Shown here: in pieces, positions 32,584 through 40,153 of the stretch
Position numbering within the stretch: position 1 is the first letter of the stretch
Layout: the number at the start of each line of letters is the position of its first letter
Assembly (NCBI GenBank): GCA_016789865.1
Contig: JAEUPC010000142.1
Location: 1-43,656, forward strand
Source of the DNA: Rubrivivax sp.
Lineage (GTDB): Bacteria; Pseudomonadota; Gammaproteobacteria; Burkholderiales; Burkholderiaceae_C
Reading direction: 5' to 3'
DNA length: 43,656 bases
Position numbers and translations under genes: made by a program
The notes under the pieces: model-generated
Database searches by the model: none
What the model saw: the letters and a program-made list of their open reading frames with translations, nothing else
Told to the model about the DNA's origin: nothing

Positions 32584-33723
32584 ATGTCGATGTCTCCTGC
32601 CGCGTCCGCAGGCCCCGTGCCGAACGCCGTGCTGAGCTATGAGCAGGCGGGCGTGCGCTACGAGCTGATCGACCCGCTGAAGGTCGCCGCGCAGCGTGCC
32701 GCTGCGGCCACCGCGCTGCACTTGGGCGCGCACGGCCTGGCCGAAGTGGCGGCCTCACGCGGCGAGTCGGCCTACGTGGTGGACGTGGGACCGTTCCACC
32801 TGGCCAGCATCGTCGAGTGTCTGGGCAGCAAGGTGCTGGTGGCCGATGCGATGAAGGCGCTCACCGGCCGCAGCCACTACGCCGCGATCGCACAGGACAC
32901 GATCGCGATGGCCATCAACGACCTCGTCACGGTGGGCGCCACGCCCCTGGTCGTGCAGGCTTACTGGGCGGCTGGCGGCAGCGAGTGGTTCGAAGACACC
33001 GAACGGGCCCGTGCCCTGGTGGACGGCTGGAAGGCCGCGTGCGACCACTGCCAGGTGGCCTGGGGCGGCGGCGAGACGCCGGCACTGGCCGGCATCGTGG
33101 AGCCCGGGCGCATCGACCTGGCCGCCGCGTGCACCGGCATCGTCCAGCCGAAGGAACGGCTCAGCCTGGGTGAGCGGCTCGGCCCGGGAGATGCGATCGT
33201 GCTGCTGGCTTCCAGCGGCATCCACGCCAATGGCCTGAGCCTGGCGCGCAAGCTGGCCGAGCGGTTGCCGGCGGGCTACCTCACCGAGGTGGCGCCCGGC
33301 CTCGGCTATGGCGAGGCGCTGCTGGCGCCGACGCTGCTGTACTCGCCCGTGACCGAGGCCCTGTGGGCGGCCGGCGTGCGTGTGCACTACGCAGCCAACA
33401 TCACCGGGCACGGCTGGCGCAAGCTGCTGCGGCACCCGGCGGCGCTGACCTACCGCGTGCACACCGTGCCGCCGGTGCCGCCGGTGCTGCAGTTCATTGC
33501 GCGCGAGGCCGGGCACGGCGTCGCCGAGGCCTACGGCACGTTGAACATGGGCGCCGGCTTCGCGCTTTTTGTCGCCGCCGCCGATGCCGCCCGCGCCGTG
33601 GAGGTGGCCCAGCGCCGCGGCATCGCTGCGTGGGTGGCCGGCCAGGTCGAGGCAGGGCCCAAGCGGCTGGTGGTGGAACCGCTGGCGCTTCAGTTCGACG
33701 CCGACGCGCTGGCCCTGCGCTGA
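32584..33723 (+). CDS. PurM/AIR synthase-like protein
   Basis: A 379-residue member of the PurM/SelD/ThiL/HypE ATP-binding superfamily, closest in look to PurM (AIR synthase): AINDLVTVGATPLVVQAYW, WGGGETPALAGIV, ASSGIHANGLSLARK, HYAANITGHGWRKLL and GTLNMGAGFALFV follow the PurM block order. The PurM GTDGVGTK ATP-binding motif is not kept (here VECLGSK), so it may be a paralogue with another substrate rather than the purine enzyme. SelD is unlikely: no Cys/Sec-Gly-x-x-Lys start motif. ATG 32584 (or 32590) is the start. It is divergent to dnaX and has a GATAAT box 7 nt upstream. The frame open back to 30736 is antisense to dnaX. Confidence 0.8.
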   Translation: MSMSPAASAGPVPNAVLSYEQAGVRYELIDPLKVAAQRAAAATALHLGAHGLAEVAASRGESAYVVDVGPFHLASIVECLGSKVLVADAMKALTGRSHYAAIAQDTIAMAINDLVTVGATPLVVQAYWAAGGSEWFEDTERARALVDGWKAACDHCQVAWGGGETPALAGIVEPGRIDLAAACTGIVQPKERLSLGERLGPGDAIVLLASSGIHANGLSLARKLAERLPAGYLTEVAPGLGYGEALLAPTLLYSPVTEALWAAGVRVHYAANITGHGWRKLLRHPAALTYRVHTVPPVPPVLQFIAREAGHGVAEAYGTLNMGAGFALFVAAADAARAVEVAQRRGIAAWVAGQVEAGPKRLVVEPLALQFDADALALR

Positions 33724-33836
33724 AACAGGGCCTGCACGCCGCGCGCGTGTGTAACAGCGCCGCGCGTGGGCCTTGAGCGCGCGCAACGATGCGCTCGACG
33801 GGCCGCCGCCCGCGGGCATTCACCAATGCCCCAGGC

Positions 33837-33865
33837 TTGATCGGGTCGGGCGCGATCCGTACATT
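33837..33865 (+). promoter_or_regulatory. Candidate sigma-70 promoter of cfa
   Basis: TTGATC (33837-33842), a spacer of exactly 17 bp, then TACATT (33860-33865), about 75 nt upstream of the cfa ATG. This is the best full -35/-10 pair seen in the window, and unlike the other candidates it leaves a normal leader with an RBS (AAGGA) before the gene. Confidence 0.55.
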
Positions 33866-33940
33866 GGCCGCTGCGCGCCCGCCACGGGGCGAGCTTGCTG
33901 TTGCTAACCCCAGGAGTGCAGGCGCAAAGGACACGGCGTC

Positions 33941-35200
33941 ATGATCGAAAGCCTGGTCGCTGACCGCATCAGCCGCCTGGAGGGCCCGGCCGCTTCGGCG
34001 CTGGCCGTCGAGTTGCCCGGCGCGATGGGCGCGCGCCGCATCGGGGCGGCCAACGCCGAGGTGGTGCTCAAGCTGCACAGCCTGCTGCCGCTGCGCCATG
34101 TGGTCACCGGCAACATCGGCGCGCTGGCCACCGACTGCGTCGAGGGCCTGCTCGAGATCGAAGGCCCGATGCGCCGCGTCGCCGACGTGGCCGCAGGCCT
34201 GCTGCACGGCAACCCCACCGCGGCGGCACCGGCGGCCCGGCGCGGCTCGCTGCGCAGCGCGCTGTTGTCGCGCTGGCGCCATCGCCCGGCGCGCGACGCG
34301 CGCCAGGTGCAGCACCACTACGATGTCTCCGACGAGTTCTATGCGCTGTGGCTCGACGTGCGGCGGGTCTACTCGTGCGCCTACTGGCCCGACGCCCGCA
34401 TGACGCTGGCCGCCGCACAGGAGGCCAAGCTCGAACATGTCTGCCGCAAGCTGATGCTGCGCCCCGGCGAGCGCTTTCTGGACATCGGGGCCGGCTGGGG
34501 CGCCCTGTTGCTGTGGGCGGCCGAGCGCCATGGCGTGCGGGCCACCGGCATCACGCTGTCGAGGAACCAGCACGCGCACGTCAACCGGCTGATTGCCGCG
34601 CGCGGCCTTGCCGACCGCGTGCGCATGCTGCTGCTGGACTACCGTGACCTGCCCGAAGACGAGCCGTTCGACAAGATCGCCTCGATCGGCATGTTCGAGC
34701 ATGTCGGCCGCGCACGCCTGCCCGCGTACTTCGCCAAGATCCGCCGTCTGCTGGCGCCCGGCGGCCTGCTGCTGAACCACGGCATCACCGCCGGGGGCAC
34801 GCGCCACGCGCAGCTGGGCGGCGGCATCGGCGACTTCGTCGAACGCTGGATCTTCCCCGGCGGCGAGCTGCTGCACGTGTCGCATGTGCTGCAGGTGATG
34901 GCCGAGCAGGGCCTCGAGGGCCTGGACACCGAGAACCTGCGCCCGCACTACGCACGCACCCTGTGGGCCTGGTCCGATGGCCTCGAGGCGCACCTCGATG
35001 CGGCGCGCAAGGCGACCAACGACCGCACGGTGCGCGCCTACCGGCTGTACCTTGCGGGCAGCGCGCTGGGCTTCGAGCGCGGCTGGATGGCGCTGCACCA
35101 GACGCTGGCGTCGCGGCCCAGCGGCCGCTTCGACGACAGCGGGTTGCGCGGCGCGCAGTGCACCTACCCGTTCAGGCGCGACTACATGTATCCGCGTTGA
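33941..35200 (+). CDS. cfa: Cyclopropane-fatty-acyl-phospholipid synthase
   Basis: A 419-residue SAM-dependent enzyme that turns cis-unsaturated acyl chains of membrane phospholipids into cyclopropane chains, usually in stationary phase or acid stress. The signature HHYDVSDEFYALWLD (125-139) is followed by YSCAYW (C146, matching the bicarbonate-site Cys of E. coli Cfa), the SAM-binding LDIGAGWG (180-187), SIGMFEHVG (E253) and LLNHGIT (H280). The N-terminal 120 residues form the lipid-binding SCP2-like part. Length is close to the family (380-420). RBS AAGGA 9 nt before the ATG at 33941. It stands alone between the PurM-like gene and the 4.5S RNA gene. Confidence 0.94.
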   Translation: MIESLVADRISRLEGPAASALAVELPGAMGARRIGAANAEVVLKLHSLLPLRHVVTGNIGALATDCVEGLLEIEGPMRRVADVAAGLLHGNPTAAAPAARRGSLRSALLSRWRHRPARDARQVQHHYDVSDEFYALWLDVRRVYSCAYWPDARMTLAAAQEAKLEHVCRKLMLRPGERFLDIGAGWGALLLWAAERHGVRATGITLSRNQHAHVNRLIAARGLADRVRMLLLDYRDLPEDEPFDKIASIGMFEHVGRARLPAYFAKIRRLLAPGGLLLNHGITAGGTRHAQLGGGIGDFVERWIFPGGELLHVSHVLQVMAEQGLEGLDTENLRPHYARTLWAWSDGLEAHLDAARKATNDRTVRAYRLYLAGSALGFERGWMALHQTLASRPSGRFDDSGLRGAQCTYPFRRDYMYPR

Positions 35201-35277
35201 GCCGGGCGGCGGCCGTCGGTCTCTTGGTCATCGTGGCGCTGGCGCCTGCCCCCGGGCAGACCGGAAGAGCGCTCGCC

Positions 35278-35283
35278 TACAAT
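35278..35283 (+). promoter_or_regulatory. -10 box of the 4.5S RNA gene
   Basis: TACAAT lies about 7-10 nt before the predicted 5' end of the SRP RNA (35291-35294). The -35 region has no good match to consensus. The position fits a dedicated promoter for ffs in the short gap after cfa. Confidence 0.5.
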
Positions 35284-35293
35284 CGCCCTCGAC

Positions 35294-35381
35294 GGGCCTC
35301 CCCGCATGGAAGCGCGCCCAACCGGGTCAGGTGGGGAACCAAGCAGCCCTAAGCGTTGCAACCAGTGCCGGGGTCAGGCTC
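35294..35381 (+). ncRNA. ffs: 4.5S signal recognition particle RNA (small bacterial SRP RNA)
   Basis: The conserved SRP domain IV is plain: GGGTCAGG, then TGG-GGAA-CCA as a GGAA tetraloop on a 3-bp stem, then AAGCAGCC, matching the Ffh-binding hairpin of E. coli 4.5S RNA. The ends pair: GGGCCT (35294-35299) with AGGCTC (35376-35381), and CCCC (35300-35303) with GGGG (35370-35373). The length of about 90-95 nt fits. The RNA binds Ffh to target nascent membrane proteins to FtsY. The exact 5' and 3' ends are uncertain by a few nt. The stop codon of the convergent kinase gene (35383) directly abuts the 3' end. Confidence 0.93.
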
Positions 35382-35382
35382 G

Positions 35383-38064
35383 TCACCTTGTGTGGCCAGC
35401 GGCGATCGCCGCCACCAGCGCATCGCGCAGCGCGCGGGCCGAATCCAGCTCGGCGCTGCCGGGTTTCAGCCCGCCGGGTTCAGCCCGGTCGGCGTAGATG
35501 AGGCCCAAGGTGGTGCCCTTGAGCACCAGCGGCAGCACCACGAAGCTGCCGGCCTTGACCTGGCGCTGCCACCACGCCGGCATGCGAACCCCCACGGTTG
35601 CGGCGTCGTCGATCAGCGTGTCCACGCCGCGGGCACACACCACCGCCAGCAGGTCGCCCTGGGCGGCCGGCCGCACTTCGAACAGCGTCGGCGGCAGCGG
35701 GCCGAGCGCGAAGCGGCCGACCAGCCGGCCGGCCGGCGCGCCCGGGCTGGCGTCGCGCAGGCACAGCACGACAACGCGGCAGGCCAGCGCATCCCGCAAT
35801 GTGGTCAGCGCCAGCGCCAGCGCGTCGTTCAGGCGCATCGAGCCACCAGCCAGGCCTTGCTGGATGCGCAGGCGCCCCGCCCGGAGTGCTTGCGCCGCCG
35901 GTGTGTCGGCTGCCGCAGCGTGGCCCGCCGATTCCGCTGTGGCCGCCATGCCCGCCGGCGCGCCGGCATGGCCTGGTGTGGGTTGGGTCCCCTGCACAAC
36001 CTGCGCTGGCCGTGGGGCCGGTGCTCCCGGCGCGGCCGGTGCGCGGGCGGCGGCCGATGCAGATGACGCCGCGGCGGCCACGGCGGCGGCTGCCTCGCCC
36101 GAAGACGCCGGCACCCGTGCCCCGGGCTCGTTGCGCGTGGGTGCCAGCAGTCGACGCGCTGGTTCGTCGCGGGCGAGCTTCAGGCCCATCGCCCGGGCCA
36201 TGGCACTAACGCGCGCGCGTGCCGCCCGCGTGGCCTGCTGAGCCGCCTGAGTGGGCAGTTCCAGCGCCGCCGCGTAGCGCGCGGCGACCTGACCCACACG
36301 GTCTTCCAGGCCTTCGCTGCCGGCCTGCATCACCGCATCGGCCAGCGCGTTGGCGGCATGGCCCAGCCACCGCTGCCGGTCGCCGGGGTCGGTCACCAGC
36401 CGAGCGGGCACTTCGCCATCGGCGCGCCGCATGGCCCGCTGCAGGCCTTCGGGCAGGCCCCAGGCACGCGCCACCCCGCAGCCCAGCTCGTTCAGCGACA
36501 GGCCCAGCACCTGCACGGCCAGCGATTCACGCTGCGCCTCGGTCGCCGCCGCGTCGCCGGCCTGCGCGGCAAGCCGCTCGCGGATGCGCTCGGCCTCTTC
36601 CGGAAAGTAGTACTCCACGAGCAGGCGGCCGAGGTTCTGCAGCATTGCGCCGAGAAAGGCCTCCTCGGTGGCACGGGCCTGCGGCTCCAGTTCGGAGGCC
36701 AGCGCCCCGGCTGTCAGCGCGCGCAGGAACTCCTGCCGCAGCACCGCGGCGTGATCCTTGTCGCGCATGTGTTCCAGCAACAGCACGGTCATCGCCATGT
36801 TGCGGATGCCGGCGAAGCCGACCAGCGCAACGGCGCGCGACACGGTGGTGATGCGGCCACCGCCGGCCGAGGCGAAATGCACTGAGTTCACCATGCGCAG
36901 CAGCTTGCTGGTCAGGGCCACGTCGGTGAGCACCTCGTCGACCAGGTGCGCCAGGCGCGCCGTCTCGGAGGTGGCCAGGCGCTGGATGCGCAGCACGGAG
37001 TCCGAAAGCGCCGGGAAGTCCGACTTGTGGCGGATGCGCCGCAGCAGGAACTCCAGGGTCGCGTGCACCTCCGCGGCAAGCGGCGGCGCGGGGGCCGACG
37101 ACTCGGGCTGTGCCCAGGCCTGCAGGGCCGCGTGCATGGCTCGCGCACTGTCGTAGCGCTCAGCCGGCGCGCGGGCCAGCGCGCGGTGCACGATGGCGCG
37201 CAGCGCATCGTCCACGCGCACCGAGTCGGGCAGCAAGAGATCCTCCGCGCACACGCGCTCCAGGGCACGCCACGGATCGGTTTCCTTCAGCAGCGGCGCG
37301 CCGGCCAGCAGCTCGCCGAGCATCACGCCGGCGGCAAACACGTCCATCGCCGGCACCGGGGCTTCGCCGCGCGCCGCCTCGGGCGAGATGTAGCCTGGGC
37401 TGCCCACGATGGCGCCGAGGCCGCCGGGAATCGCCGCGGCGCCCGGCGCGCTCAGGCGCGCGGCGATGCCGAAGTCCATCACCCGCGCGCGCCCGTCCTG
37501 CCCGACCAGCACGTTGCTCGGCTTGAGGTCGCGATGCACCAGGCCGATGGCGTGTGCGGCGGCCAGCGCGTCGAGGACGCCGAGCATCAGCTGCACCGCC
37601 TCGCCGGCCGGCCAGGGTCCGGGGCGCTGGCGGCGCAGCTGCGTCAGCGTCGGGCCGTCGACGAACTCGAACACCAGGCAGGCGGGCGCGCCGCCCGGCG
37701 TGGCGTCGAGCGCTTCGAACACCGGCACCACGTTGGGATGGCTGAGCGCACCGACCGCACGCGCCTCGTGCAGCCACTCGTCATGCGGGTGCGGGCCGGC
37801 GCCGCTGTCCTGCGGCTCGAGCACCTTGAGCGCCACGTCGCGCTGCAGCAGCGGATCGTGGGCCAGCCACACGCGTGCCTGGGCGCCGCGGCCGAGCTCG
37901 CGCTCCAGCTTGAAGCGGCCGATGTGGCGGCCGCGGTCGGCGGCCGACAACGGCGGCGCGGGCAATGTGGGCAAAGCGGGCGATGCGGGCGATGCAGACG
38001 ATGCAGACGGCCGCACCGGGCTCCTCGCGGAGACGGCGGAGGAGGCGGAAGCGGCCACGCTCAT
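35383..38064 (-). CDS. Ser/Thr protein kinase - HDOD - GAF signalling protein
   Basis: An 893-residue protein with three domains. Residues 50-320: Hanks-type Ser/Thr kinase with glycine loop LGRGAQARVW, catalytic Lys K80 (VALKVLE), HRDLKPSN (D179), DFG (197-199) and SPGYISPEA, all intact, so active kinase activity is expected. Residues about 335-620: an HDOD domain (FPALSDSVLRIQRL..., LTSKLLRMVNSVHFA, LLQNLGRLLVEYYFPEEAERI), a signalling module related to HD domains but without a complete HD motif. Residues about 725-890: a GAF-like sensor domain. A low-complexity Ala/Pro linker (640-720) separates HDOD and GAF. The ATG at 38064 is 43 nt after the upstream pseudokinase-HDOD gene, with which it is probably co-transcribed. 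Soluble; no membrane span. Confidence 0.9.
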   Translation of the reverse strand: MSVAASASSAVSARSPVRPSASSASPASPALPTLPAPPLSAADRGRHIGRFKLERELGRGAQARVWLAHDPLLQRDVALKVLEPQDSGAGPHPHDEWLHEARAVGALSHPNVVPVFEALDATPGGAPACLVFEFVDGPTLTQLRRQRPGPWPAGEAVQLMLGVLDALAAAHAIGLVHRDLKPSNVLVGQDGRARVMDFGIAARLSAPGAAAIPGGLGAIVGSPGYISPEAARGEAPVPAMDVFAAGVMLGELLAGAPLLKETDPWRALERVCAEDLLLPDSVRVDDALRAIVHRALARAPAERYDSARAMHAALQAWAQPESSAPAPPLAAEVHATLEFLLRRIRHKSDFPALSDSVLRIQRLATSETARLAHLVDEVLTDVALTSKLLRMVNSVHFASAGGGRITTVSRAVALVGFAGIRNMAMTVLLLEHMRDKDHAAVLRQEFLRALTAGALASELEPQARATEEAFLGAMLQNLGRLLVEYYFPEEAERIRERLAAQAGDAAATEAQRESLAVQVLGLSLNELGCGVARAWGLPEGLQRAMRRADGEVPARLVTDPGDRQRWLGHAANALADAVMQAGSEGLEDRVGQVAARYAAALELPTQAAQQATRAARARVSAMARAMGLKLARDEPARRLLAPTRNEPGARVPASSGEAAAAVAAAASSASAAARAPAAPGAPAPRPAQVVQGTQPTPGHAGAPAGMAATAESAGHAAAADTPAAQALRAGRLRIQQGLAGGSMRLNDALALALTTLRDALACRVVVLCLRDASPGAPAGRLVGRFALGPLPPTLFEVRPAAQGDLLAVVCARGVDTLIDDAATVGVRMPAWWQRQVKAGSFVVLPLVLKGTTLGLIYADRAEPGGLKPGSAELDSARALRDALVAAIAAGHTR

Positions 38065-38107
38065 CGTGCGGGCGGTGGCGGTCCGGGCACGGAGGATGCC
38101 GGCCCCG

Positions 38108-39997
38108 TCAGCGCGCGAGCGTCGAGCTGCCCGCCGAACGCGCCCGCAGCGCCGACTGCGCGCGCACGCCGCCTGCCGCGGCCCCTGCGCCACGCTGCGG
38201 GGCTCCTGAAGTACCCGAACGGCCGTCGCCAGCGTCCAGCGGCATCGGTGCCGTGTGGGCGATGCGGTCACCGGCGGGCCGATCCTGCAGCGCCTCTTGC
38301 AGGTCGCGCAGCGACAGGTCGAGCAGCCGCCCATAGCGCTGCACCACGCGTTGCAGCGCGCTGGCCACCTTGGCCGCCGGCTGGGCCATCGCGTCGACCG
38401 CCTCGTTGGCGCAGCTGGCCACCAGGCGCAACATGTCCTCGTCGGTCTGCGGCGGATGCACGGGCGCCGAAGGGGCCGGCCGACGAATCATGCCGAGCAC
38501 CATCTCCGGCAACCCCCACCAACGCGCCACGGCATGACCCAGGGCGTCGATGTCGGCGCCGAGCACCGCGAACGCGGCCCCCTCCTCGCTCATGCCGGGC
38601 TCGGGCGGGTCGCCGTCGCGCGCCGGTGGCCCGGGTTGCATCAGGCGGCGGATCTGCGCGGCGTCGTCCGGGAAGTGGTACTGCACGACCAGCCGCCCCA
38701 GGTTCTGCAACAACGTGAGCAGGTAGACCACCTCGCCGTCATAGACGGGAGACCGCAGCGCCATGGCCACGCGGCCGGCGCGCTTGCAGCGTTCCATCAC
38801 CCGTTCCAGCTCCGCGGCGGCCGGTTCGCCAAGCGGCCCGGGCCAGGTGCGCAGGCCCAGCGCCGCGCGGCGCACGCCTTCCAGGCCCACCATCGCGATG
38901 GCACGGCGCACCGTGAGCACCGGGCCGTTGCCCGAGACCTGGGCGCCGCGCACCTGCGCCGTGTTCACCACGCGCAGCAGCTCGAACGACAGGGCCAGGT
39001 CCTCCAGCACCACTTCGGCCAGTTCGTTGTTGCGCTCGCGCTCCATCATCGCCAGGCGCGCGGCCCGCGCGCCGGCGCCCGCCGAGGCGGGCAGCACGCC
39101 GGCGGCACGCAGCTTGTCGGCCAGGAGACCGAGCACGCCGCCTTCGGCCGAAGACTCGGCCTGCACCCAGCCTTCCAGCGCGTGCAGCAGCGTGCGGGCG
39201 TTGCGGTAGCGCTGCCGCTCCTGCCGGTCGGTGGCGCGGTTGACGATGGCCCGCAGCGGCTCGGCCACCGGGTGCGCGGTGGTCCAGGGCAGGCGCACGA
39301 TTTCGCGCCCGTGCGGCGGCAGCCGCGAGACGGCACGGCCCACGTCAGGCTCTTCCAGCGCCGGCACCCCGGCCAGCATGCCGTGCAGCAGCAGCCCCGC
39401 GGCGAGCACGTCGCGCTCGGCGGCGGCCCGCTGGGTGCTCAGCTGCGACGCCGCCGAGCCGCTGCTTGCGGCAGCGGCTGCCAATGCCATCGCGGCCGGG
39501 CTCTCGCAGGCCACCTCGAGGCCCGCCAGGCGCACCTGCTGCTGATCGTCGACCAGCAGCATCGCCGGTTGCAGGTCGCCGTGCACCACGCCGGCCTCGT
39601 GGGCGTAGGCCAGCCCTTGCAGCGCGCCGCTGGCCAAGGCGGCCGCCTGCAGCCCGGGCAGGCCCTTGCGCGGCATGCGGTCGGCCAGCGTGGCCAGCCC
39701 GGCCAGTTCGTACGCGGCATAGGGCCAGCCCTCGTGCACGCCGAGGTCCACCACCGGTGCGAGCCGCGGATGCGCAAGCCGCGCCGCGCGGCGAACGGCC
39801 TGCGTCCAGCGCTCCAGGGCGTCGCCTGCCGGCGGGGCCACACGCGGCAGCACGAGCATCAGCTCCTCGCCGCCCCGCTCGGCCACCAGCCAGTTCATCG
39901 TGTGCTGGCTCTTGCCCAGCAAGCGCAGCAGCTGCCAGCGCCCGAAGTGGCGCGGTGCGCCCGGGCGGGGCGAGGTATCGGAGGCCGTGGCGGACAT
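38108..39997 (-). CDS. Pseudokinase-HDOD protein
   Basis: A 629-residue paralogue of the downstream kinase-HDOD protein. The kinase-like domain (about 18-285) follows the fold (FGRWQLLRLLGKSQHTMNWLVAE, YAYELAG-like hinge, AHEAGVVHGDLQPAMLLVD) but has lost key residues: the glycine loop is degenerate, the VAIK Lys is absent (ELMLVLP), HRDLKxxN is HGDLQPAM, and DFG is LAG (LAGLEVA). It should be catalytically dead. The HDOD domain (about 315-570) reads LAEVVLEDLALSFELLRVVNTAQV, RRAIAMVGLEGVRRAAL and LLQNLGRLVVQYHFPDDAAQI. The tail (580-629) is Gly/Ala-rich. ATG 39997 (MSATASDTSP) is the start. It probably acts as a regulator or scaffold of the neighbour kinase. Confidence 0.88.
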   Translation of the reverse strand: MSATASDTSPRPGAPRHFGRWQLLRLLGKSQHTMNWLVAERGGEELMLVLPRVAPPAGDALERWTQAVRRAARLAHPRLAPVVDLGVHEGWPYAAYELAGLATLADRMPRKGLPGLQAAALASGALQGLAYAHEAGVVHGDLQPAMLLVDDQQQVRLAGLEVACESPAAMALAAAAASSGSAASQLSTQRAAAERDVLAAGLLLHGMLAGVPALEEPDVGRAVSRLPPHGREIVRLPWTTAHPVAEPLRAIVNRATDRQERQRYRNARTLLHALEGWVQAESSAEGGVLGLLADKLRAAGVLPASAGAGARAARLAMMERERNNELAEVVLEDLALSFELLRVVNTAQVRGAQVSGNGPVLTVRRAIAMVGLEGVRRAALGLRTWPGPLGEPAAAELERVMERCKRAGRVAMALRSPVYDGEVVYLLTLLQNLGRLVVQYHFPDDAAQIRRLMQPGPPARDGDPPEPGMSEEGAAFAVLGADIDALGHAVARWWGLPEMVLGMIRRPAPSAPVHPPQTDEDMLRLVASCANEAVDAMAQPAAKVASALQRVVQRYGRLLDLSLRDLQEALQDRPAGDRIAHTAPMPLDAGDGRSGTSGAPQRGAGAAAGGVRAQSALRARSAGSSTLAR

Positions 39998-40153
39998 GGT
40001 CGCCCGATTGCATCCCGCGCCCCTGCGAGGCGAAGCGCGGAACAACACCAGGAGCGCCCGCCAGTTCGCCGCGCCGGGCGGCGATGTGCACTGCGGCGCC
40101 GCAGGCTGCCCGATGGGTCGGCACAGGCCCGGCTGCCCGGCTGCCCCATCCGG

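Noticed and set aside
32584-33723. selD (selenophosphate synthetase)
   Set aside because: It belongs to the same superfamily, but the N-terminal catalytic Cys/Sec-Gly motif of SelD is missing and the internal blocks follow PurM.
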